A stretch of 8,559 nt of DNA. Origin: Proteobacteria bacterium UBA1278 (GTDB lineage: Bacteria; Pseudomonadota; Gammaproteobacteria; Comchoanobacterales; Comchoanobacteraceae). The DNA is taken from the NCBI GenBank assembly GCA_002308435.1, contig DBUY01000019.1:1-8559 (forward strand), written 5' to 3'. The notes under the pieces were generated by a model. It saw only the letters and a program-made list of their open reading frames with translations. It was not told the DNA's origin and searched no databases. The position numbers and the translations under genes were made by a program. Positions 1 through 6,719 of this stretch are shown here, piece after piece. How positions within the stretch are numbered: position 1 is the stretch's first letter; each line of letters starts with the position of its first letter.

Positions 1-693
1 AACTTGTGTCGGGCCATTTCGTGCAGGCTTATGAATTACCTCTTTTTGTATTTTTTCGCTTTTTTGGAATACTTTCGGTTTGTTTTGGAAGTCGATGTAT
101 TCAAACATCAACTGACCATCTTTGATACCAAGATACTTTATGCTTACAGAGGTGCCTTTCTTGTTTTTTGGTATGCCTTTGGTGAGACGCCATTTGGCAT
201 TACCGGGCAGTGTATAGGTATGTTCGGTGATGCCTCCACCTTTTGAGCTGGATATGACGAAGCCTTGGTAAGTGTTGCTATTTTTCAGTTGTTTAATTCC
301 CTGTACACTGGGGCCGCTTGTCGTTATTGATTGTACGAGGGCATCAGAGAGTTTTTGTGTTCTATGTTCGGTCGCGTAGTAGTAAGCAGCTTTACGCTGG
401 AAGCTCATGCTCAGTAAATCTCCCTGTTTAAGAACGAGGCGGGGATCCAGGGGGCCTTTACCGTTTACCTTGATTGCTTCTTCTACTAAAATAGCATCGT
501 AAACGTACAGGTTAGATTGGCTGTAGACGATACCGCCTGGCCTCACTTTACGCACCACATGGGCTTGCGTAGACTCTTGTGTGAGTGTGGGCTCAATTGC
601 TTTTGGCATGTCAGTTTGACAACCCGACAGTGTCATCAAGATGCCAATTACGAGAACAAAAGTGTGAGTATGCATAAGCGCTGATCGTTTCAT
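1..693 (-). CDS. Putative outer-membrane lipoprotein of unknown function (3' end outside window)
   Basis: This reading frame runs from an ATG at 693-691 to the window edge without a stop, giving 231 residues of an incomplete protein. The N-terminus is a textbook lipoprotein signal peptide: Lys2 and Arg3, a hydrophobic stretch at about residues 11-22, then the lipobox L22-S-G-C25, with Cys25 as the expected lipidated residue. Gln follows Cys25 rather than Asp, so the +2 rule favours outer-membrane sorting. The mature part is polar and rich in Lys, Ser and Thr, with probable beta strands and no further membrane segment. A second ATG at codon 7 would lose the basic n-region, so the first ATG is preferred. 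No clear Shine-Dalgarno sequence precedes it. The gene is divergent from the large protein at 810. I do not recognise the family; a lipoprotein is well supported, the role is not. Confidence 0.85.
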   Translation of the reverse strand, partial: MKRSALMHTHTFVLVIGILMTLSGCQTDMPKAIEPTLTQESTQAHVVRKVRPGGIVYSQSNLYVYDAILVEEAIKVNGKGPLDPRLVLKQGDLLSMSFQRKAAYYYATEHRTQKLSDALVQSITTSGPSVQGIKQLKNSNTYQGFVISSSKGGGITEHTYTLPGNAKWRLTKGIPKNKKGTSVSIKYLGIKDGQLMFEYIDFQNKPKVFQKSEKIQKEVIHKPARNGPTQV

Positions 694-761
694 AAGAAAA
701 TATGAGGGTATATTCTTTCGAGATTGTTTGCAAATTGACCAGTTAAAGTTCCAGTTGCGTT

Positions 762-788
762 TTTGTCCAATCTTTGTCACGATTTGTC
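762..788. repeat. Three helically phased TTTGTC hexamers
   Basis: TTTGTC occurs at 762-767, 773-778 and 783-788, so the start-to-start spacings are 11 and 10 bases, about one DNA turn. Copies two and three also share a following A. The cluster lies between the divergent lipoprotein and effector-like genes and just upstream of the ATG at 810. Same-face repeats of this kind often bind a multimeric regulator, but no known operator is recognised here; in particular it is not the CTTAA-type PmrA site of Legionella and Coxiella. A regulatory role is inference. Confidence 0.4.
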
Positions 789-809
789 AAATATTCTATT
801 CACCTGAAC

Positions 810-2924
810 ATGTTGTCCGAAGATTCTGTTGACGCACTATTGAATGATTCAGATACTGAAGACGATGCCCTGCTTGCACAAAGTATTGATGCGTCCTCAG
901 AGCGTCTGTGTCAGCTGATTGAACTTAAGGCTTTATTGAAGAATTCACTTTGGCAGTGTGCGTTCAATTCATCACAGCGTCGACGTGGTTTCAGAGAAGA
1001 GTTGATTACATTTTCAGAGAATGTATCGCTTGACCAACCCAATCAAACCATTATTTCTGATCAGGCTGAACGCTTACGTCGATCTTTTATGATTAATAAC
1101 ACAGAGCGATGTGCCATTAACTACACCCCAGAGCAAATGACGGACGCTGAAGAAGCCATGCGAGTTTATAATGCGTCAGGAAAAATGCCTCTTGACTGCC
1201 CACTGTTTATCTTGGGTGCTCGTGGAATTCATTATTATCCCGCGCAGTGGAGTGCGCAGGCTTCTCGGAGTCACCGTGACCTGGACGAGCGTAATCAGCC
1301 ATTATTTAGTGCCTCATTGTTGCATGCACAACCGAGTGATACGCCCAATCTGCTTGGCGCTAAGCTATTGCCACCAAGTCGACAGTCTGCGCGTGATGTG
1401 CTGTTGAAAAAAGCAGTCACTATGGCCAGATTTCTCACTGCATTGAAACAATCACAGCCAGTGATTGCTCAATCTGTTCGCTATCGCTCGGGGTACACTT
1501 ATAATTCGCTAGCGCACGCATTACAAGATGCCTATAGCAATGATTTAAATGTTTTTACTTATCAATTGATGTGGTTTAGATGCAATTATCCTTCGACGTG
1601 GGGCGCTGTCTTTGAAAATCCCCACAACCCGAATATTTCGGTTGGGCTTCGCATCGCACATGCCTTGAAATATGCATTTGGAGTAAAGCCATATCATGGT
1701 CGGGCAATTTTTCCGGGTTATGATCAATATGGCAAGCCGCTTCGTCAGCATGTTGGAAAAGTTTATTTAACGTTGTTACCCGTGTCAGCTTTAGCGGCAG
1801 AGCCTGGTCCGAATCATGTTTCCCAGATGGATTATCATGGTCAGTTGGCGGTTGATGATCATATATCACCTGAAAAAGAGTTAACTTTTGCTGGGTTTTT
1901 GCCATCGGGCTGCGTAGTGGACCATTGCGTAATTAAGTGGCCAAGATTTGACCAACCATGGCGACCAGTCCACCGTATCAAATATGGTTTGGATGCGGCG
2001 ATGTATCATGCTTTTGCTCGATTGATTGCAAATACGCGTCCAAACTCGGCTGCTCGTCATCATGTTCGTAAGCTGTTACTTGAGTGGTTATGTGTTTATC
2101 GAGAATTGCTCTTGATACAGATGGCTATACATCATGCGCTTAAACGGGGTGGTTTTGTCTATTATCTCACGCGAACTGGAAAACTGTCGTTGGTGCCCGA
2201 CATTGGTCGTGTGTTTACAGGTGGAGATAAGTATATTCAATTGCGTAATCATGTGCACAGTGCGCGCCGTTTACGCTTACTGGTTGCACAACGTATACTT
2301 GGGCGAGTGGCGATACCGATGCCGATAATTCCTTGCTTTTGGTCACAGATACGCCATGAATTAGATCGACTTTACATGGAGCGACACTCATTACGATCGC
2401 TTCGGCTGAAGATCAAGCACTCAAGGCAGGAAGAGGGATTAATAATTGCTGATCAGGTGACTGAAGAGGGGTTATTTAACCGACTGATGCAGACGGTCTT
2501 CTCTTCTCTCACGGAACAGATGCCGCGCTTATCTCAGGTTCTATTATCTAGACAACTGGTTGATCTGAGTGTCCAGGTGCTCCTATTTAAGCGACTATTT
2601 ATTGTCGGGTCGTGGCCATATACGGTCTATCCTCGAGTGCGATACTTTCATCTTATGGTGCATCAGGGCTTTATAAATTGGATGTTTCAGGTGTTTCGTT
2701 ATTGGCACCAACATAATCAGATACTTGGTGCTCATCAATTCGTGCATAAAAACTGTGTTGTTTCCCCGAGATCAGTGGTTTACATCGACGTATTCCTGGC
2801 TCTACTTCTGAGCGCAGTTCGCAGGGAGACACTGCCACGTATTTGCCCAAATCTGGTAGCGAACTCATTGTTCCAGACTGTATTTCGACATGCGGGTTCT
2901 CAACCACTTTATGCAGTAGTGTGA
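810..2924 (+). CDS. Large effector-like protein of unknown function with a possible ADP-ribosyltransferase-like core
   Basis: From the ATG at 810 the protein has 704 residues. An in-frame TTG at 774 would add 12 residues, but it lies inside the phased TTTGTC repeats; neither start has a visible Shine-Dalgarno sequence. The N-terminus is acidic (about residues 3-25) and there is no signal peptide. A central block at about 220-372 has features in the order expected of an R-S-E ADP-ribosyltransferase: a strand-like VRYRSG (223-228, Arg224/Arg226), NISVG followed by the helix HALKYAFG (Ser277, 284-291), the strand GKVYLTLLP (316-324), and E355-K-E357 followed by FLPSGCVV. I recall similar motif series in Legionella and Coxiella hypothetical proteins, but cannot search for them. 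The C-terminal half is predicted helical and rich in Arg, His and Leu, with one hydrophobic stretch at about 656-671. The last residues are hydrophobic (LYAVV), which is compatible with a Dot/Icm substrate but not proof. The gene is real; the activity is hypothesis. Confidence 0.85.
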   Translation: MLSEDSVDALLNDSDTEDDALLAQSIDASSERLCQLIELKALLKNSLWQCAFNSSQRRRGFREELITFSENVSLDQPNQTIISDQAERLRRSFMINNTERCAINYTPEQMTDAEEAMRVYNASGKMPLDCPLFILGARGIHYYPAQWSAQASRSHRDLDERNQPLFSASLLHAQPSDTPNLLGAKLLPPSRQSARDVLLKKAVTMARFLTALKQSQPVIAQSVRYRSGYTYNSLAHALQDAYSNDLNVFTYQLMWFRCNYPSTWGAVFENPHNPNISVGLRIAHALKYAFGVKPYHGRAIFPGYDQYGKPLRQHVGKVYLTLLPVSALAAEPGPNHVSQMDYHGQLAVDDHISPEKELTFAGFLPSGCVVDHCVIKWPRFDQPWRPVHRIKYGLDAAMYHAFARLIANTRPNSAARHHVRKLLLEWLCVYRELLLIQMAIHHALKRGGFVYYLTRTGKLSLVPDIGRVFTGGDKYIQLRNHVHSARRLRLLVAQRILGRVAIPMPIIPCFWSQIRHELDRLYMERHSLRSLRLKIKHSRQEEGLIIADQVTEEGLFNRLMQTVFSSLTEQMPRLSQVLLSRQLVDLSVQVLLFKRLFIVGSWPYTVYPRVRYFHLMVHQGFINWMFQVFRYWHQHNQILGAHQFVHKNCVVSPRSVVYIDVFLALLLSAVRRETLPRICPNLVANSLFQTVFRHAGSQPLYAVV

Positions 2925-3053
2925 CTCTTCACTGACATTTGTGGACAGTGCTAGAGGGTAATGTGGAGCGTTTCGGCCCTATCGTGAATTATGTTGTACT
3001 GTCTCCAACGCCCATGCTAATGTTAACGCATTATTTCTCGATGACTGTTGTAA

Positions 3054-4379
3054 ATGCCAGAGCATGTCGAATCAAGCCCGTTTACGAAATCTTCTTGGGC
3101 ACTATTACTCGGGTTTATTGGTTATGCTTGCCGACTTGCAGTCACTGTGATTCTAACTCACCATCTAAGTCTGGAATTATATGGTGACTTTACTGTTGCT
3201 TGGCGCACGCTAGTCTTTGTTTCACTCATGCTTACTTTTGGTTCGGCCATCAGTGCTCGTCGCTTTGTCAGTGATTATGTCCTGGCTAAGGATCAGCGCA
3301 AACAGAGTGGTTTTACGTTATGGATTTTTGGGCTGTTGAGACGATCAACAATTCGTTTAGTGATAGCGTATGCGCTTTTTTGGTTTATGACAAACATATT
3401 ACATATCATCGATATTCGGTGGATAGAGAAGTATCATCTGGCCGTATTCGTGGTGATTTTAGCCCCTGTGCTATCTGTTTTTTCAATAATCTGTAGCTAT
3501 ATATTGTCACATGGCTACGGATTATTGAGTGCATTTCTCAACTCAGTGGTTTTTTACGGTGCGCAGTTATTTGTCATCGTTGTCTTTTTTTCGGTATTGG
3601 TCCCAGATAGTATTACGCATTTATCGTATTTGTTGTTTTTTACTGTATTTTTTCTGTTGATGATAAGCGCTGTCATTGCACTATCGATCCCTGATATGGA
3701 CATTCTGAAAACATTACTTGCCCCGCGTCGAAAGCGATTTTATGACCGTGAGTGGATTGATGATGCTGAGGCGGCTTATCTGAATGAAATTGTCTTTAGA
3801 ATGACATTTACACTGAATCTTTATTTGCTAGAGATTTTTTCACCACTGGAGTCGCATGTGGGTATATTAAGTGTTTGTGAGACATGGGCGGGTGTGATCA
3901 GTCTTGTTCTGGTGTGTGTCAATTTACAAAGTATTTCTGGTGTCCATCTTTTGGGGCATCTTACAAAGCCCTTTTATGCTCAGATGCAGCGTCATTTAGA
4001 CCTGTTTAATGTGTTTAAGTTGCTGTTGTCACTCGGGTTTGCATTATTTACTTGGTATTACCGCGAGTTAATCTTGGTCTTCTTTAATATTCATGATACG
4101 CGTGCAGGGATCCTTCTACCATGGGTGATTTTTAATGCTTATCTGGGCGATAATCGCTATCAATTTACCCTTTTAATGTCAAAGCACGAAGCACATTTTG
4201 TACAGAATACCCAGATTGCTTCTATTATACTGCTTTTGGTGGTTGGTACGATTCTTGTGATACCTTACGGGATGTTTGGGGTTACCACGGCAACGACACT
4301 CTCTCGAGTGCTCAGCAAAATTGTTCTGACGTATCGTTGTCGTCAGCTATCCCCGATGCGATTTAACCTGATTGGCTAA
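3054..4379 (+). CDS. Polysaccharide/lipid-linked oligosaccharide flippase-like membrane protein (MATE/MVF type)
   Basis: The protein has 441 residues and about 12 hydrophobic segments (roughly 15-34, 51-67, 99-117, 128-150, 160-182, 190-212, 246-262, 272-294, 320-338, 350-365, 388-404, 406-428). A basic cytoplasmic-type loop separates the halves (PRRKRFYDRE, about 224-233). The N-terminal pattern, a first helix then LYGDFTVAWR and a second helix ending in FGSAISARRFV, is typical of Wzx-like oligosaccharide flippases, which move lipid-linked glycans or related lipids across the inner membrane. An in-frame TAA lies directly before the ATG, so this start is the earliest possible; no Shine-Dalgarno sequence is visible. 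The gene follows the effector-like gene by 129 bp with no glycosyltransferase neighbour in view, so the substrate cannot be guessed. Family level is fairly secure; a MATE-type exporter of another lipid or drug is the main alternative. Confidence 0.85.
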   Translation: MPEHVESSPFTKSSWALLLGFIGYACRLAVTVILTHHLSLELYGDFTVAWRTLVFVSLMLTFGSAISARRFVSDYVLAKDQRKQSGFTLWIFGLLRRSTIRLVIAYALFWFMTNILHIIDIRWIEKYHLAVFVVILAPVLSVFSIICSYILSHGYGLLSAFLNSVVFYGAQLFVIVVFFSVLVPDSITHLSYLLFFTVFFLLMISAVIALSIPDMDILKTLLAPRRKRFYDREWIDDAEAAYLNEIVFRMTFTLNLYLLEIFSPLESHVGILSVCETWAGVISLVLVCVNLQSISGVHLLGHLTKPFYAQMQRHLDLFNVFKLLLSLGFALFTWYYRELILVFFNIHDTRAGILLPWVIFNAYLGDNRYQFTLLMSKHEAHFVQNTQIASIILLLVVGTILVIPYGMFGVTTATTLSRVLSKIVLTYRCRQLSPMRFNLIG

Positions 4380-4414
4380 TCTTATTTTTTCTCATACGGG
4401 TTAGCCTGTTTTAT
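4374..4414 (+). terminator. Probable intrinsic terminator overlapping the flippase stop codon
   Basis: GGCTAATCT (4374-4382) can pair with GGGTTAGCC (4398-4406), giving nine base pairs including two G-U pairs around a 15-nt loop. It is followed by TGTTTTAT. The TAA stop at 4377-4379 lies inside the left arm. The position after the flippase gene and before a new promoter fits transcription termination; the moderately long loop and imperfect T tract lower confidence. Confidence 0.55.
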
Positions 4415-4520
4415 GTGCTTATTTATTGGGTGTGCTTTGTGTTTTTTCTGTTAACACTGTGTGGCCAAACGGGGCTAGAAATATCTTAATCATGTAAAAA
4501 CGGACATTTTCTTTTTCTTA

Positions 4521-4549
4521 TTGAATTTTATGTAAAAATTAAGTATACT
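4521..4549 (+). promoter_or_regulatory. Sigma70-type promoter of the helicase gene
   Basis: A -35 element TTGAAT (4521-4526, four of six consensus bases) and a -10 element TATACT (4544-4549, five of six) are separated by an optimal 17-bp AT-rich spacer. Transcription would start near 4556, leaving an untranslated leader of about 180 nt before the helicase ATG. Confidence 0.65.
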
Positions 4550-4683
4550 ATGCATGCTGATTTGATCAGTACACTCTGAGTCTCTTGTATTCTGATAATT
4601 GGGTATATTGCATGATTCAGTGCAACCATTCACAGCCCGATGTGATGATCGTGTGAGTCATTTGTCATCAACGTAAGACAAAA

Positions 4684-4718
4684 GGCAACATTTTCTTGTT
4701 GGGCCCGATAACAGAAAG
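4684..4718 (+). promoter_or_regulatory. Leader RNA with two mutually exclusive hairpins
   Basis: The segment TGTT at 4697-4700 can pair in two ways. With G4701 it pairs to CAACA at 4686-4690 around a 6-nt loop. Alternatively TGTT pairs with AACA at 4710-4713, extended by TTTTC (4691-4695) against GAAAG (4714-4718) with one bulged T. The second hairpin ends six bases before the Shine-Dalgarno sequence. This could be a temperature- or protein-responsive switch, but both stems are modest and A/T-rich, so regulation is an inference. Confidence 0.35.
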
Positions 4719-4723
4719 AATAT

Positions 4724-4728
4724 GAGGA
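4724..4728 (+). promoter_or_regulatory. Shine-Dalgarno site of the helicase gene
   Basis: GAGGA lies six bases before the ATG at 4735, which fixes that ATG as the start. A nearer upstream ATG at 4722 is out of frame and overlaps this site. Confidence 0.8.
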
Positions 4729-4734
4729 CACCAT

Positions 4735-6591
4735 ATGACTGATTTTACCACAATGAGTATACCGAGCGCGCTCGTTGACAATTTGCTTAAGATGCAATTT
4801 ACGACGCCAACCCCCATTCAAGAAAAAGCAATTCCATTGGCGATCGCTGGACGTGATCTTATGGGCTCTGCACAAACAGGGACGGGAAAGACCGGTGCGT
4901 TTTTAATCCCGCTATTGACGCGATTAATGTCATCAGATACTGACGAAACTGCGCTAGTGATTGCACCAACTCGTGAACTTGCGCACCAAGTTCACCAACA
5001 AGCCCACGCAATGATGGGGCGTTCAGTTTATCTAGCAACTGCCCTGTTGATTGGTGGTGACTCTTATCATAAGCAAAATCGTCAGTTAGAAAAATCACCA
5101 CGAATAGTCGTTGGTACGCCAGGTCGAATCAATGATCACATAGATCAAGGTCGTCTTCGTTTGAATCGATGTACTTACCTGGTGCTTGACGAGACAGACC
5201 GTATGTTGGATATGGGATTTAGTGTGCAAATCGACCAAATACTGAAGTCACTGCCATCTGTTCGACAAACATTGTTATTTTCAGCGACCTTTCCTGGTAA
5301 GATTCAACAGATTGCTAAAAAGTATCTCAATAATCCTGAGATGGTTCTTGTCGGTCGCGACAGCGCTCCGTCCCAGCATATTGAGCAAGAGAATCGAAAG
5401 CTCAATGAGTCAGATAAATTTGATGAACTAGTTACTGAGCTAGGTGTACGTACAGGCACGGTGATTGTCTTTGTTAAGTCAAAATTTCAAACTGAGCGCA
5501 TGGCTAAACAGCTTTCTCGAGCTGGAATTACCAGCGACGCGATCCATGGTGATTTACGTCAAGGTCGGCGTAACCGTGTGATTGAGTCTTATCGCCGAGG
5601 TAAATATCGTGTTTTGGTGGCAACGGATGTGGCTGCGCGCGGATTAGATATTCCACATATTGAGCATGTCATCAACTATGACTTGCCACAAAGCCCTGAA
5701 GACTATATCCACCGTATTGGTCGGACTGCTCGTGCCGGCGCAAAGGGCGCAGCACTGAATTTTATTGCCCCTGCGGATAGGCGTAAATGGGCCGCAATTG
5801 ACGAATTGATGAACCCTGGTTCGAATCCTTCTATGAAATCAAGCCGTGCATCTAGATCAAGTCGGCCTGCGCCTTCGCGGTCAGGTGCGAAAAGCCACCG
5901 ATCAAGATCGTCAGAGGATGGCCGATTTGATCATTCATCTCGTTCTTCGCAACGACGTCATCATCAAGATGATTCTTCGTATCGGCGTGAGCAAAAATCG
6001 GCTCGGCCTTATGCGAAACAACCTGGTAATTTCAGTGGTGATCGCCCATATGCGAATAAATCTGCATCACGAAGACCCGCAATGAATGCAGCCCCACATC
6101 AGGATGAGCGATCATACCGTGATGGTGCTCAGCGTCAATCATTTGGGCGAGGGGCAAAATCGAGTGCTTACTCAGGCCAATCTACGCAAGGTAAGTTTCG
6201 TGGAAAATCGAATGGCCGTGATGAGCACTCATCCCATCGGTCTTCGGGTCGCCGTGATGCACAAGAGCGTCATGGTGATCATCCTGGATTTAGTCGTCGA
6301 GATGTACAAGGCCGTCGTGGTGATCATGGCCAAAGTCGATCTAATTTTTCAGATGCGCCGGGTGATCGACCATTTCGTAATCGTGGCAATGCATCACGAA
6401 CAGATCAACAGTCGAAACCATTTGCGCGTTCTACGTCAAATTCCTCGCGACCACAGCGCGCTGGGTCGGATGACCATCGGTCAAAGCACCATCCATTTGA
6501 TCGACCACGCTCTGCGCGCCGTGATGCAAGCCCCAGGCCACCACGCGTAGCGCACAAGATTCCTGCGAAGGCGGTAACGCGTATTGACTAA
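4735..6591 (+). CDS. DEAD-box ATP-dependent RNA helicase, RhlE-like, with long basic low-complexity tail
   Basis: This 618-residue protein has all DEAD-box helicase motifs in order: Q motif (about 23-29, TPTPIQ), motif I AQTGTGKT (46-53), Ia PTRELA (78-83), Ib TPGR (128-131), motif II DETD (152-155), III SAT (183-185), V ATDVAARGLDIP (296-307) and VI HRIGRTARAG (326-335). It should unwind short RNA duplexes using ATP, acting in ribosome assembly or mRNA decay, often under cold stress. Motif II reads DETD, a change of Ala to Thr also known in some RhlE-type proteins; the catalytic acids are intact. Residues about 365-618 form a disordered, Arg/Ser/Gly/His-rich tail, probably for RNA binding, much longer than the short tail of E. 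coli RhlE. The gene has its own promoter, long leader and good Shine-Dalgarno sequence. RhlE versus another subfamily (DeaD, SrmB) is decided from the core motifs only. Confidence 0.95.
   Translation: MTDFTTMSIPSALVDNLLKMQFTTPTPIQEKAIPLAIAGRDLMGSAQTGTGKTGAFLIPLLTRLMSSDTDETALVIAPTRELAHQVHQQAHAMMGRSVYLATALLIGGDSYHKQNRQLEKSPRIVVGTPGRINDHIDQGRLRLNRCTYLVLDETDRMLDMGFSVQIDQILKSLPSVRQTLLFSATFPGKIQQIAKKYLNNPEMVLVGRDSAPSQHIEQENRKLNESDKFDELVTELGVRTGTVIVFVKSKFQTERMAKQLSRAGITSDAIHGDLRQGRRNRVIESYRRGKYRVLVATDVAARGLDIPHIEHVINYDLPQSPEDYIHRIGRTARAGAKGAALNFIAPADRRKWAAIDELMNPGSNPSMKSSRASRSSRPAPSRSGAKSHRSRSSEDGRFDHSSRSSQRRHHQDDSSYRREQKSARPYAKQPGNFSGDRPYANKSASRRPAMNAAPHQDERSYRDGAQRQSFGRGAKSSAYSGQSTQGKFRGKSNGRDEHSSHRSSGRRDAQERHGDHPGFSRRDVQGRRGDHGQSRSNFSDAPGDRPFRNRGNASRTDQQSKPFARSTSNSSRPQRAGSDDHRSKHHPFDRPRSARRDASPRPPRVAHKIPAKAVTRID
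6250..6336 (+). repeat. Two-unit degenerate tandem repeat in the helicase tail
   Basis: Within the helicase tail, residues 506-520 (RRDAQERHGDH then PGFS) are repeated as 521-534 (RRDVQGRRGDH then GQS). The 15- and 14-codon units share R-R-D-x-Q-x-R-x-G-D-H. The DNA units (6250-6294 and 6295-6336) are also clearly related, which suggests local duplication as the way the tail grew. A looser GDRPY/GDRPF pair occurs at about 435-439 and 543-547. Confidence 0.6.
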
Positions 6592-6660
6592 ATCTCGTTC
6601 TTTTCATAGAACTTGAAGGATTTTGCTTCCGGTTTAATTGTGGTCGAATATTGGTTTCTG

Positions 6661-6669
6661 TGCTATAAC
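6661..6669 (+). promoter_or_regulatory. Extended -10 promoter candidate of the dehydrogenase gene
   Basis: TGCTATAAC matches the extended -10 pattern TGnTATAAT in all but the last base. No good -35 hexamer lies 16-18 bp upstream, which is usual for extended -10 promoters. Transcription would start near 6676, giving a leader of about 45 nt. The preceding 70 bp after the helicase hold only weak hairpins (for example GTTCT at 6597-6601 with AGAAC at 6608-6612), so read-through from the helicase is possible. Confidence 0.45.
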
Positions 6670-6708
6670 ACTTCAATACACTGATTCTCAATTATTATTT
6701 GAGTGAGT

Positions 6709-6714
6709 AAGGGG
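6709..6714 (+). promoter_or_regulatory. Shine-Dalgarno site of the dehydrogenase gene
   Basis: AAGGGG lies five bases (TTTTT) before the ATG at 6720 and supports that start. Confidence 0.75.
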
Positions 6715-6719
6715 TTTTT

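Larger units (their letters stand above)
4380..4734 (+). other. 355-bp intergenic region holding the helicase promoter and leader
   Basis: No convincing gene is present in this stretch on either strand. It is AT-rich in its first half. It contains the downstream part of the flippase terminator, a good sigma70-type promoter at 4521-4549, then about 180 nt of untranslated leader with alternative hairpins at 4684-4718 and a Shine-Dalgarno sequence at 4724-4728. A shorter inverted pair, TGATGA at 4643-4648 and TCATCA at 4665-4670, also lies in the leader. Long leaders are typical of cold-shock DEAD-box helicase genes such as csdA, but the E. coli cold-box sequence is not seen. Confidence 0.6.

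Noticed and set aside
4..246. Plus-strand 80-codon open frame
   Set aside because: It is antisense to the lipoprotein frame, which has a signal peptide and runs uninterrupted through 231 codons.
707..712. Minus-strand -10-like TATACC for the lipoprotein gene
   Set aside because: There is no good -35 element and the leader would be under ten bases, so it is too weak to list as a promoter.
774..809. TTG start extending the effector-like protein by 12 residues
   Set aside because: No Shine-Dalgarno sequence precedes it and it lies within the phased TTTGTC repeats; the ATG at 810 is simpler, though not proven.
3018..3033. Small hairpin TAATG/CATTA after the effector-like gene
   Set aside because: Five A/T-rich pairs without a proper T tract are too weak to call a terminator.
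2939..3187. 82-codon plus-strand frame overlapping the start of the flippase gene
   Set aside because: It starts at a non-ATG codon, has no Shine-Dalgarno sequence and overlaps the coherent membrane protein in another frame.
4585..4609. Second promoter candidate, TTGTAT and TATATT
   Set aside because: The spacer is only 13 bp, too short for a normal sigma70 promoter; the one at 4521-4549 is better.
6086..6550. 154-codon frame within the helicase tail
   Set aside because: It is a frame shadow of low-complexity coding DNA, rich in His, Met and Val, with no Shine-Dalgarno sequence.
6615..6629. GAAG/CTTC hairpin after the helicase
   Set aside because: A four-base stem is too short and it is not followed by a T run.
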